A stretch of DNA of 11,900 nt from Saprospiraceae bacterium. GTDB lineage: Bacteria; Bacteroidota; Bacteroidia; Chitinophagales; Saprospiraceae. Positions 5,891 to 11,869 of the stretch are shown here, in pieces. The notes beneath the pieces were generated by a model. It ran no database searches and was not told the DNA's origin. It saw only the letters and a list, made by a program, of their open reading frames with translations. The translations under genes and the position numbers were made by a program. How positions within the stretch are numbered: the first letter of the stretch is position 1; the number at the start of each line of letters is the position of its first letter. The stretch is from assembly GCA_027009605.1 (NCBI GenBank), contig JALVCY010000318.1, forward strand, positions 1 to 11,900, given 5' to 3'.

Positions 5891-7405
5891 TTATCTTAGA
5901 AGCCCTTCCATAGCCTTAGCCGGTTGAATCAGCACTCCGGTTGTTTCTGGATTTCTAGTGGACTTTCCTGATTCGGCTAGTATTTTATAGGCTTCTTCTG
6001 TAGTCAATTTGGGACGGATGGATTTCATCATAGCCACCAACCCGGCGACAAACGGGGTCGCCATGGATGTCCCATTAAAAGAAGCGTACTGATGGCCCGG
6101 TATCGTCGAGTAAATACCCACTCCCGGAGCGGCAAGCCCCATTTTTAGGTCTTTTACCGAATTAGAAAACAGCGCCCTTGTTAAGCTACTATCAATGGCA
6201 CTCACCGTAATGACACCATTGACATTGGCCGGCGTCACCGTCTTGGCATTCCGGTTTTCATTTCCGGCGGCAACGACGACTATCGCTCCTTTTTTGTTGG
6301 CATATTGAATTGCCTTCTCGTAAGCTCTTTGCTTTCTCTTGTCCGCTCGACCGCCCAAAGACATTGAAATCACAGAGACACCGGCATCTGCAGCCTTGAG
6401 TATTCCATCAATAATGGTCTCCTGTGTCCCCATTCCATTGGCATTCAACACTTTGATGGAAGTCACCGAATAATAAGAATCCCCTAATCTTGTAGAAGCA
6501 ATCCCCACCCCATTATTCGTTACCGCACCGGCTATACCGGCACAGTGGGTGCCATGTCCCACGGGGTCATTATCCGAACGCCCTTCCGTAGAAACAAATC
6601 CGGCTTTCAAGTCTTCATGTTTGGCATCTACTCCGGTATCCAGTATCGCTAAAACCGCCTTTTTTCGAGCTTTGGGGTGCTGCTTGCGCAAAAACTCATA
6701 AAAAGCCCCCATATCTAAAGCTTTCATAGCCCATTGCTTTGATACTTCCGGATCATTCACGCCCAAACCATCAGCAGCGCTTCCGACATTAGCCGATACT
6801 TTTTGACTCGGCCAAACGGCCACTTTTTCATTCCACTCAGCCCATTTTACTCGGGGACTTTCCCGAATTATCCGACCGGCTTGGACTGCGTTAGCATCAT
6901 CCAACACATCGACCACATAAAAATGGTTCAAATCGGTCGCATTGACATCTTTCGGAAAAAAAGCTTGTCTCACCACTCCGATGCCCTTTAATCGCAACTT
7001 AAACAGCGACAAATCCTCCCTCCTGTCCAGCTCAACCAGCCATTCCCCATGTTCATCCACTTCAAAGTCAATCGCCTCTGTATTTTCCGAAAGGCCTGCC
7101 GGCAGCTTCACCACAAAGACTTGAATCACTGCCACAATCAAAACCACTATCGACCAAAACAATCGATGTTTGGGTCGTAAAAATTGAAAAAACCAATTCA
7201 CCAAAGCCAACACCAACAACCCCCAAAATCCGGTAAATAACTTCTCACCGATAGACATCCCCGCTAAAAGCAACGTCCCCAAATAACCGGCAAAACCCAG
7301 CAAGAACAAAAATCGTCCAAATTGACTTTTAGATTCATCATCCTGATAATGATGCCACCAAATCAAACCAATAACCGCAACCAAATAAGCAATCGGATAA
7401 TACAT
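5891..7405 (-). CDS. Membrane-anchored S8 (subtilisin-like) serine protease
   Basis: A 504-residue protein. Four membrane helices occupy residues 1-102 (about 2-18, 30-50, 59-76 and 83-101). A pro-domain-like region follows (about 113-195), then the subtilase domain (about 250-465) with an intact catalytic set: Asp256 (AILDTGVD), His284 (GHGTHCAG), oxyanion Asn382 (AAGNEN) and Ser447 (FNGTSMATP). The basic loop RPKHR between helices 3 and 4 suggests that loop is cytoplasmic and the protease domain periplasmic; this is inference. Most bacterial subtilases are secreted, so the four-helix anchor is unusual. I chose ATG 7405 (MYYPIAYLVA) after an A-rich leader. A TTG at 7423 lies 8 bases after a strong AAAGGAGG and is a real alternative; the longest frame starts at 7453. 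A miniature mobile element lies just upstream. Confidence 0.92.
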   Translation of the reverse strand: MYYPIAYLVAVIGLIWWHHYQDDESKSQFGRFLFLLGFAGYLGTLLLAGMSIGEKLFTGFWGLLVLALVNWFFQFLRPKHRLFWSIVVLIVAVIQVFVVKLPAGLSENTEAIDFEVDEHGEWLVELDRREDLSLFKLRLKGIGVVRQAFFPKDVNATDLNHFYVVDVLDDANAVQAGRIIRESPRVKWAEWNEKVAVWPSQKVSANVGSAADGLGVNDPEVSKQWAMKALDMGAFYEFLRKQHPKARKKAVLAILDTGVDAKHEDLKAGFVSTEGRSDNDPVGHGTHCAGIAGAVTNNGVGIASTRLGDSYYSVTSIKVLNANGMGTQETIIDGILKAADAGVSVISMSLGGRADKRKQRAYEKAIQYANKKGAIVVVAAGNENRNAKTVTPANVNGVITVSAIDSSLTRALFSNSVKDLKMGLAAPGVGIYSTIPGHQYASFNGTSMATPFVAGLVAMMKSIRPKLTTEEAYKILAESGKSTRNPETTGVLIQPAKAMEGLLR

Positions 7406-7445
7406 AATTCTTTTTTTCGACAAATAAACAACCTCCTTTGTGACC

Positions 7446-7454
7446 CAAAACATA
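7446..7454 (-). promoter_or_regulatory. Weak candidate -7 box for the protease gene
   Basis: The minus strand reads TATGTTTTG, similar to TAnnTTTG but one base too long. It lies about 40 bases before ATG 7405 and two bases from the target duplication of the inserted element. No -33 box is visible, so confidence is low. Confidence 0.25.
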
Positions 7455-7455
7455 A

Positions 7456-7463
7456 GTAAAAAT
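7456..7463. repeat. Left target-site duplication GTAAAAAT
   Basis: GTAAAAAT directly abuts the left end of the element at 7464 and is identical to the 8 bases after its right end (7627-7634). Confidence 0.88.
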
Positions 7464-7626
7464 GTAACTGTTTAGGCCCCCACTATTTTGGTCAAAAAAT
7501 GTCCTTTTTGCATCTGTTTTTGCTAAAATTTTCTCACGTAGCCCAGCCACGCTTCGAAAATTGTAGCTTCAACATACACAAAAACGCCTATTTTTCACCT
7601 TAAAATAGGAGCACCTAAACAGTTAC
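7464..7626. mobile_element. 163-bp miniature inverted-repeat element, IS66-like ends
   Basis: The element begins GTAACTGTTTAGG and ends CCTAAACAGTTAC, a perfect 13-bp terminal inverted repeat. The similarity continues inward imperfectly for about 35 bases: TATTTT..GGT.AAAAA is recognisable in both arms. It is flanked by identical 8-bp direct repeats, GTAAAAAT. It has no coding capacity, so it must be moved in trans. Ends beginning GTAA and 8-bp duplications are characteristic of IS66-family elements, so an IS66-type transposase is the likely mobiliser; no transposase gene is in this window. Its left 52 bases are related to the solo end at 2782-2834. It sits between the divergent protease and rarA genes. 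Confidence 0.88.
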
Positions 7627-7634
7627 GTAAAAAT
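7627..7634. repeat. Right target-site duplication GTAAAAAT
   Basis: Identical to 7456-7463; together the pair marks the 8-bp target duplicated when the element inserted. The intact match suggests a fairly recent insertion. Confidence 0.88.
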
Positions 7635-7639
7635 AACCG

Positions 7640-7647
7640 TACTTTTG
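7640..7647 (+). promoter_or_regulatory. rarA -7 box (TACTTTTG)
   Basis: An exact TAnnTTTG match 33 bases before ATG 7681 and only 5 bases beyond the right target duplication. The -33 position now falls in the end of the inserted element, where no TTTG is visible. The longest open frame starts at a TTG (7645) inside this box. Confidence 0.55.
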
Positions 7648-7680
7648 CAAATCCACCATTTTTTTCGACGAAAGCAACCA

Positions 7681-8952
7681 ATGAGACCATTAGCAGAACG
7701 CATGCGCCCGACCAAACTCGATGACTATGTCGGGCAAGACAGCTTAACCGGATCGGGAGCGGTACTCAGAAACGCCATCGAAGCCGACAATATTCCTTCC
7801 ATGATTCTTTGGGGGCCGCCGGGAGTCGGAAAGACCACCTTAGCCTCTATCATTGCCCAAACTGTAAAACGTCCTTTTTTCAAATTATCTGCGATTAACT
7901 CGGGCGTCAAAGACATCCGCGAGACCATCAAAAAAATCAAAAGCCAACGTTTTTTTGACCATCCCAATGCCATTTTATTTATTGACGAAATCCACCGTTT
8001 TAGCAAGTCTCAGCAAGATGCACTCTTGGGAGCCGTCGAAGACGGAACTGTCACACTCATCGGAGCAACCACCGAAAACCCATCCTTTGAAGTCAATAAC
8101 GCCCTACTCTCCCGCGCCCAAGTGTACGTGCTCAAACCACTTGAAAAGGATGACCTTATTGGATTGATTACCAAGGCTTTAGCCGAAGACGAGTTCTTAA
8201 AAGTAAAGGACATAAAAGTCAAAGAATACGATGCCATGCTCCGCATTTCCGGCGGCGATGCCCGCAAACTCTATAACGTACTGGAAATCCTAGCCAACAC
8301 CATCACAGACCAAGAATCTCTCCTCATCACCAACCAATTGGTAGAGACTGTCATCAAAGAAAACATCACCCAATACGACAAATCAGGTGAGCAGCACTAC
8401 GACATTATTTCGGCTTTTATCAAATCCATCCGCGGGAGCGACCCGAATGCGGCTTTATACTATTTGGCAGCCATGCTACACGGGGGCGAAGACATCAAAT
8501 TTATTGCACGCCGATTAATTATTGTAGCTTCAGAAGACATTGGACTGGCCAACCCCAACGCCTTGTTATTGGCCAACGCCTGCTTTCAGTCTTGCCACCA
8601 AATCGGGATGCCCGAAGCCAGAATCATCCTTTCGGAAACGGCCATCTATCTCGCCAATTCGCCCAAAAGCAATTCTGCTTACCAAGCCATTGATGACGCC
8701 CTTGCCCACATCCGCAAAGAAGGGCTGGCACCTATCCCACTCCACTTGCGGAATGCCCCCACCAAACTTATGAAATCGCTCGAATACGGCAAAGGCTACC
8801 AATATGCCCACCAGTACGACGGTAATTTTGTCGTCGCCGAATTCCTTCCGGAAAAAATCGCCGCCACCAAATTCTACAAACCCGGGAAAAATCCCGCTGA
8901 AGAAAAAAACCGGCTGGAACTAAGGAAAAAATGGAAGAAGTATAGGTATTGA
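7681..8952 (+). CDS. rarA: Replication-associated recombination protein A (RarA/MgsA AAA+ ATPase)
   Basis: RarA (MgsA; relative of eukaryotic WRNIP1/Mgs1) is a tetrameric AAA+ ATPase that acts at stalled replication forks and single-strand gaps and interacts with SSB. The 423-residue protein begins with the family's N-terminal signature, MRPLAERMRPTKLDDYVGQ. Walker A is GPPGVGKT (45-52), Walker B ILFIDE (98-103), sensor 1 region GATTENPSFE (128-137), arginine-finger region LLSR (142-145) and sensor 2 region SGGDAR. The C-terminal helical tetramerisation part includes YDIISAFIKSIRGSDPNAAL and RRLIIVASEDIGLANPNAL, both typical of the family. Length is normal. ATG 7681 was chosen by family alignment and the promoter at 7640-7647. 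It is a lone gene whose 3' end runs into the heptamer repeat region. Confidence 0.97.
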   Translation: MRPLAERMRPTKLDDYVGQDSLTGSGAVLRNAIEADNIPSMILWGPPGVGKTTLASIIAQTVKRPFFKLSAINSGVKDIRETIKKIKSQRFFDHPNAILFIDEIHRFSKSQQDALLGAVEDGTVTLIGATTENPSFEVNNALLSRAQVYVLKPLEKDDLIGLITKALAEDEFLKVKDIKVKEYDAMLRISGGDARKLYNVLEILANTITDQESLLITNQLVETVIKENITQYDKSGEQHYDIISAFIKSIRGSDPNAALYYLAAMLHGGEDIKFIARRLIIVASEDIGLANPNALLLANACFQSCHQIGMPEARIILSETAIYLANSPKSNSAYQAIDDALAHIRKEGLAPIPLHLRNAPTKLMKSLEYGKGYQYAHQYDGNFVVAEFLPEKIAATKFYKPGKNPAEEKNRLELRKKWKKYRY

Positions 8953-8968
8953 TGGAGCTGTGATTAAG

Positions 8969-9059
8969 GTGAGTGGTGAGTAGTGAGTGGTGAGTAGTGA
9001 GTGGTGAGTAGTGAGTGGTGAGTAGTGAGTAGTGAGTAGTGAGTGGTGAGTAGTGAGAG
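8969..9059. repeat. Heptamer tandem array GTGAGT(A/G), 13 units
   Basis: Starting 16 bases after the rarA stop, GTGAGTG and GTGAGTA units follow one another without gaps for 91 bases: mostly alternating, with a run of three GTGAGTA, and a degenerate last unit GTGAGAG. Reading frames through it on the minus strand (HYSLLTT-like) are artefacts of the repeat. Confidence 0.92.
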
Positions 9060-9073
9060 ATTCCAAGAAAGAA

Positions 9074-9244
9074 ATCTGCGAACATCTGCGGGAAGTTAAA
9101 TCTGCGAATATCTGCGGGATTAAATCTGCGGGAAAACAAAGTAGTGAGCGGTGAGTAGTGAGTGGTGAGTAGTGAGTAGTGAGTAGTGAGTAGTGAGAGA
9201 TTCCAAGAAAGAAATCTGCGAACATCTGCGGAAAAACATCTGCG
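9074..9244. repeat. ATCTGCG interspersed repeats within a 140-bp-offset duplication
   Basis: ATCTGCG occurs eight times (9074, 9084, 9100, 9110, 9124, 9214, 9224, 9238), mostly as ATCTGCGAACATCTGCGG-like pairs. A 46-base block covering the end of a heptamer array, a GAGATTCCAAGAAAG linker and the first ATCTGCG pair is repeated exactly: 9046-9091 equals 9186-9231. I recall similar ATCTGCG pairs as dispersed repeats in Bacteroidota genomes. Confidence 0.85.
9144..9199. repeat. Second heptamer array, 8 units
   Basis: Eight GTGAGTA/GTGAGTG-type units (first GTGAGCG, last GTGAGAG) repeat the array of 8969-9059 and end in the same GAGATTCCAAG linker. The last unit of each array is identical, indicating a duplicated compound unit rather than two independent expansions. 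Confidence 0.9.
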
Positions 9245-9289
9245 AAAAAAAAATCTACCAAAAAAAAGCAATCAAATCACCATTTTCAC

Positions 9290-9296
9290 TATCTTG
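9290..9296 (+). promoter_or_regulatory. Candidate promoter of the three-paralogue cluster
   Basis: TATCTTG resembles TAnnTTTG with one T missing, like the maf box, and lies 19 bases before ATG 9315. No clear -33 is visible. It is the best candidate between the repeats and the cluster, but weak. Confidence 0.3.
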
Positions 9297-9314
9297 CCTT
9301 CAAAATTAAGATAT

Positions 9315-10037
9315 ATGAAAAAAATACTCCGTATAGGCTTCATGATTACTCTTTTCTTTGTATCAAAAGATGCTTTTGCATTAGTCACTCATCCAGCCCC
9401 CAAAACGACACCGGCCATCACCACTTTTTTGCGCAAGCCTACAGACACCCAGCCGGCCGGAAAACTAAAACTAAAAGAAAAAATTGCTCTTTGGGTACTC
9501 AAAAGAAAACTTAAAAAATGGCAGAAAAAGAATCCCCGGCCAAAGATTAACCCTTCGATTGATACCACCTATTGCGCCACCATCCTACTAAATACCGGAG
9601 AAGAATTAAAAGCTAAGCTCCTAAAAGTAACCGATACTTCCGTAAAATTTGTCCGGTGTGGCACCCAAAAAGTCTTAACCCTCAGCAAAAGTGATATCGT
9701 TTCGATTATGCTTTATGACCAAGTTGCGCTTTACCAAGACGATTTTATTCTCAAAAAAAAGAATCTCATAAAACGTAGATTAAGGCGAAGGACTGCACAA
9801 AAACGCATTGGTGCTGTATCTCTACTATTTTCAATTTTGGCCTTGCTCTCTTTATTCGTAAGTCCCCTTCTCTTTTACTTCTTCGCTATTTTTGCCCTAA
9901 CCGCCGGCTTATCAGGCATTATAAACACCAATGGGGACACCCAAAAATTGTCAGTAATCAGCTTCTTTATTGCCATCTGGACTATACTCACACCTAACTG
10001 GGGATTGTTTTTTCAGAAATTATTTAACCGAAACTAA
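9315..10037 (+). CDS. Exported membrane protein, first of three paralogues (unrecognised family)
   Basis: A 240-residue protein. It has a signal peptide (1-22, cleavage after AFA), a Pro/Thr-rich linker and a basic amphipathic stretch, KIALWVLKRKLKKWQKK (56-72). A small domain with Cys87 and Cys115 follows (CATILLNTGEELKAKLL, then VRCGTQ and LSKSDIVSI). A very basic segment (KKKNLIKRRLRRR) leads into two or three C-terminal membrane helices (about 165-206 and 212-230). The middle domain resembles the 'L..GD.i..k......i....C...I.KSDI..I' modules I recall from uncharacterised Bacteroidota envelope proteins. The in-frame upstream extension to 9186 is repeat-derived, so ATG 9315 is the start. The next paralogue begins 22 bases after its stop. 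Function unknown. Confidence 0.8.
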   Translation: MKKILRIGFMITLFFVSKDAFALVTHPAPKTTPAITTFLRKPTDTQPAGKLKLKEKIALWVLKRKLKKWQKKNPRPKINPSIDTTYCATILLNTGEELKAKLLKVTDTSVKFVRCGTQKVLTLSKSDIVSIMLYDQVALYQDDFILKKKNLIKRRLRRRTAQKRIGAVSLLFSILALLSLFVSPLLFYFFAIFALTAGLSGIINTNGDTQKLSVISFFIAIWTILTPNWGLFFQKLFNRN

Positions 10038-10059
10038 ATTTCAGTAAACGAGGTATCTC

Positions 10060-10725
10060 ATGAAAAAAATAATAAAAATATCACTTCTTGCCTTTTCTAT
10101 TTTATTAGCTCATTCCTCATTTGCGTTGGTTGCTTCCACCGGTTCTAAAGCAGTACTTACGCAAAAAAAAGAAACACACAGACCCAAACTAACCAAAAGA
10201 ATAGGGCTTTGGTTGCTCAAAAGAAAAATCAAAAAACTTCAAAAGAAAAACCGGTCATTGTTTCGAGCCTTGGACTCTACGGATTGTGCCACTATTTATT
10301 TGCAAACCGGCGATAGTCTCCAAGTAAAACTACTCCGTACGACAGACCGCGATGTAACCTATAGACGATGTGACCCCAACGACAATCTTTTGGTCTCCCT
10401 CAGCAAAATGGACATTAAACGAATTGTGCTTTCAGGTGGTATTGAAGTCTATACCGCCCCCAAAAAACAATATCGCAAAAAAAGAAAGATTTATAAACAA
10501 AGTGATGGCTCTCACCACGTAAAACTCGGTAGTCTAGCATTAATAACAGGATTATTTAGTCTGCTCTTCATTAATACCGCAATCGGATTGGCATTTTTGT
10601 TTGGGTTGGCTTCCATTATTTTGGGAATAATCGCCCTAAGTAAGGGCGATAAGAATAGGGCTTACTTGGGCATTATACTTGGGATAATCTCACTTCTTTT
10701 CTCCATAATCCAGAGTATGTCATGA
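10060..10725 (+). CDS. Exported membrane protein, second paralogue
   Basis: A 221-residue protein with the same plan as its neighbours. It has a signal peptide (1-22, after SFA), the basic amphipathic segment RIGLWLLKRKIKKLQKK (47-63), a small domain with Cys76 and Cys104 (CATIYLQTGDSLQVKLL, YRRCDPN, SLSKMDIKRIVL) and a basic linker (KKQYRKKRKIYK). Three C-terminal hydrophobic helices follow (about 157-175, 176-194, 201-218). The segment GLASIILGIIALSKGDKNRA recalls DUF4190-type two-helix modules, so membrane embedding is likely. GAGG lies 9 bases before the ATG. Its stop overlaps the third gene's start in ATGA (10722-10725), so translation of the two is probably coupled. Confidence 0.82.
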   Translation: MKKIIKISLLAFSILLAHSSFALVASTGSKAVLTQKKETHRPKLTKRIGLWLLKRKIKKLQKKNRSLFRALDSTDCATIYLQTGDSLQVKLLRTTDRDVTYRRCDPNDNLLVSLSKMDIKRIVLSGGIEVYTAPKKQYRKKRKIYKQSDGSHHVKLGSLALITGLFSLLFINTAIGLAFLFGLASIILGIIALSKGDKNRAYLGIILGIISLLFSIIQSMS

Positions 10726-11375
10726 AAAAAATCACCAAACTTTTAGTTTTTTCTATCCTTTTAATGGCTCTACATCCGGCACAAGCCATGGTGGCAGCTA
10801 AGCCAACCACACATCCAACCGGCTACGCTCAAAATCATCGAAAACATCCACTAAGATTGAAGTTGGGCTTATGGTTACTGAAACGAAAAATAAAAAAACT
10901 AAAAAAGCACCGACCCAATCTCTTCCGGATACCAAAAGATTCTCTGGGCTGTCAAACAATTCTCCTTAAAAGTGGAGACCAAATCCAAGTCAATTTGATT
11001 GAATCGACTGAATCAGCCATCGTATTCACCAGATGTCCATCCAATAACGATACCATCTCTCTAAGCAAATCAGACATTGCGGAAGTAAGGCTTGCGGATG
11101 GACTACTCATTTATAGTAGTTTTGCTAAAACCAAACATAATAAATCCGCTTCCCCTAATAACAACAAGCTGCAAAGGCTGAGTCTGCTCTTGGGTGGGAT
11201 TGCATTATTATTATTTGCAATTAGCCCCATATTGGGGGGTATATTCAGTTTGGTGGCGACCATCTTAAGTGTAAAATCGGTGCTAAAAAATCCAATAGGT
11301 CACCGGGGAGCCGACATCATAGCCCTTCTTTTAGGGGTTTTTGGAATCATCTTGGTACTCGGACTACTAGCTTAG
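10722..11375 (+). CDS. Exported membrane protein, third paralogue
   Basis: A 217-residue protein. It has a signal peptide (1-22, after AQA), the basic segment KLGLWLLKRKIKKLKKHR (47-64), a small domain with Cys77 and Cys105 (CQTILLKSGDQIQVNLI, FTRCPSN, SLSKSDIAEVRL) and a Ser/Asn-rich linker. The hydrophobic C-terminus spans about 153-187 and 197-217. The cysteine spacing of 28 residues is identical in all three paralogues, which argues for a conserved disulphide in the periplasm. The LWLLKRKIKKL motif is identical between this gene and the second, so these two are the closest pair. It overlaps the preceding gene by 4 bp and is the last gene of the operon. Confidence 0.82.
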   Translation: MKKITKLLVFSILLMALHPAQAMVAAKPTTHPTGYAQNHRKHPLRLKLGLWLLKRKIKKLKKHRPNLFRIPKDSLGCQTILLKSGDQIQVNLIESTESAIVFTRCPSNNDTISLSKSDIAEVRLADGLLIYSSFAKTKHNKSASPNNNKLQRLSLLLGGIALLLFAISPILGGIFSLVATILSVKSVLKNPIGHRGADIIALLLGVFGIILVLGLLA

Positions 11376-11397
11376 GAGAACAATCAGAATCAAACGA

Positions 11398-11427
11398 TAT
11401 AGCGGTTTAACGTATAGCGGTGTAACG
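11398..11427. repeat. 15-bp tandem repeat, two copies
   Basis: TATAGCGGTTTAACG (11398-11412) is followed directly by TATAGCGGTGTAACG (11413-11427), 14 of 15 identical. A shorter related GCATAACGG comes next. It opens the 525-base gene-free right end. Confidence 0.7.
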
Positions 11428-11434
11428 GCATAAC

Positions 11435-11484
11435 GGGAAGGCAGCCATACGCCTTGGATTCTCTTTTGGGAACTTCCCTTTTTT
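11435..11484 (+). terminator. Possible terminator of the paralogue operon
   Basis: GGGAAG (11435-11440) can pair with CTTCCC (11473-11478), which is followed by six Ts (11479-11484). A competing stem, AAGGC/GCCTT (11438-11442 and 11451-11455), lies inside. It is about 60-110 bases after the last stop codon. The loop is long, so this is a moderate call. Confidence 0.4.
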
Positions 11485-11497
11485 GCGCTCTTTCATC

Positions 11498-11555
11498 CTT
11501 CTCCACTCTCAATTCTGCAATCTTAACTCTTAACTCCTGTTGGGAAATGCAGGAT
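11498..11555. repeat. Duplicated 58-bp intergenic repeat, copy 1
   Basis: Begins CTTCTCCACTCT and ends with the stem-loop TCCTG-TTGGGAAATG-CAGGA. It aligns without gaps to 11812-11869 with about eight differences. It is followed by low-complexity ATTTAAG/ATTTACG-type sequence up to about 11600, in which I see no gene. Confidence 0.75.
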
Positions 11556-11649
11556 TTAAGATTTACGATTTACGGGTTAAGATTTTAGAAGTGCTTAGAT
11601 TTGGGCTTTTGATTTGATAGTTCCTTTGGCTTAGTACTAGACTTTTATT

Positions 11650-11658
11650 GGGGGGGGG
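11650..11658. repeat. G9 homopolymer tract
   Basis: Nine consecutive Gs in a non-coding stretch. Such runs are prone to slippage in replication and in sequencing; no reading frame depends on it here. Confidence 0.8.
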
Positions 11659-11665
11659 CTATTCT

Positions 11666-11789
11666 TTCTTGGAACGCTCTCCCCAAAATATTTAAAGGCC
11701 GTAGGGGGTTTCCTTGTGAAACCCCTACGGGGATTTTTGGGGATTTCATGATGAAAGTCTTTAAATATTTTGGGGATTCGGGGCAAGAA
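11666..11789. repeat. Long nested palindrome (124 bp)
   Basis: TCCCCAAAATATTTAAAG (11680-11697) and its exact reverse complement at 11759-11776 form an 18-bp stem. Outside, TTCTTG/CAAGAA (11666-11671 and 11784-11789) extend it after an 8/7-base internal loop. Inside, CCGTAGGGG(G)TTTC (11699-11712) pairs with GAAACCCCTACGG (11718-11730) with one bulged G and a 5-base loop. A short TTTCA/TGAAA stem (11743-11755 region) fills the rest. No target duplication and no coding potential are seen. It could be a palindromic mobile unit, a structured RNA or a bidirectional terminator. Confidence 0.8.
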
Positions 11790-11811
11790 CGATAATATGG
11801 ACTATTCTTCA

Positions 11812-11869
11812 CTTCTCCACTCTTAACTCTGCAATCTTCAATCTTAATTCCGGTTGGGAAATACCGGAT
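11812..11869. repeat. Duplicated 58-bp intergenic repeat, copy 2
   Basis: Copy of 11498-11555 at a distance of 314 bases, ending in TCCGG-TTGGGAAATA-CCGGA. One stem pair changes from T-A to G-C between the copies while pairing is kept. The last bases of the window, CCGAA-TTCA-TTCGG (11882-11895), form another small hairpin cut near the edge. Confidence 0.75.

Noticed and set aside
7338..7550. Minus-strand 70-residue frame crossing the protease start and the mobile element
   Set aside because: It overlaps the protease out of frame and runs through inserted element sequence; nothing supports it as a gene.
8969..9244. Possible CRISPR array
   Set aside because: The repeats are short contiguous heptamers and irregular ATCTGCG pairs, with no unique spacers of regular length and no cas genes.
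8768..9271. Minus-strand open frames encoding HYSLLTT-like repeats
   Set aside because: They are translations of the heptamer array and the antisense of rarA, with no independent start signal or family resemblance.
9186..9314. 43-residue extension of the first paralogue
   Set aside because: It is translated ATCTGCG repeat and spacer; a clear signal peptide begins at ATG 9315, as in the two other paralogues.
11666..11789. A second miniature transposon like that at 7464
   Set aside because: The ends are not GTAA/TTAC, no flanking direct repeat is visible, and the inner hairpin dominates; it was kept as a palindrome of unknown nature.
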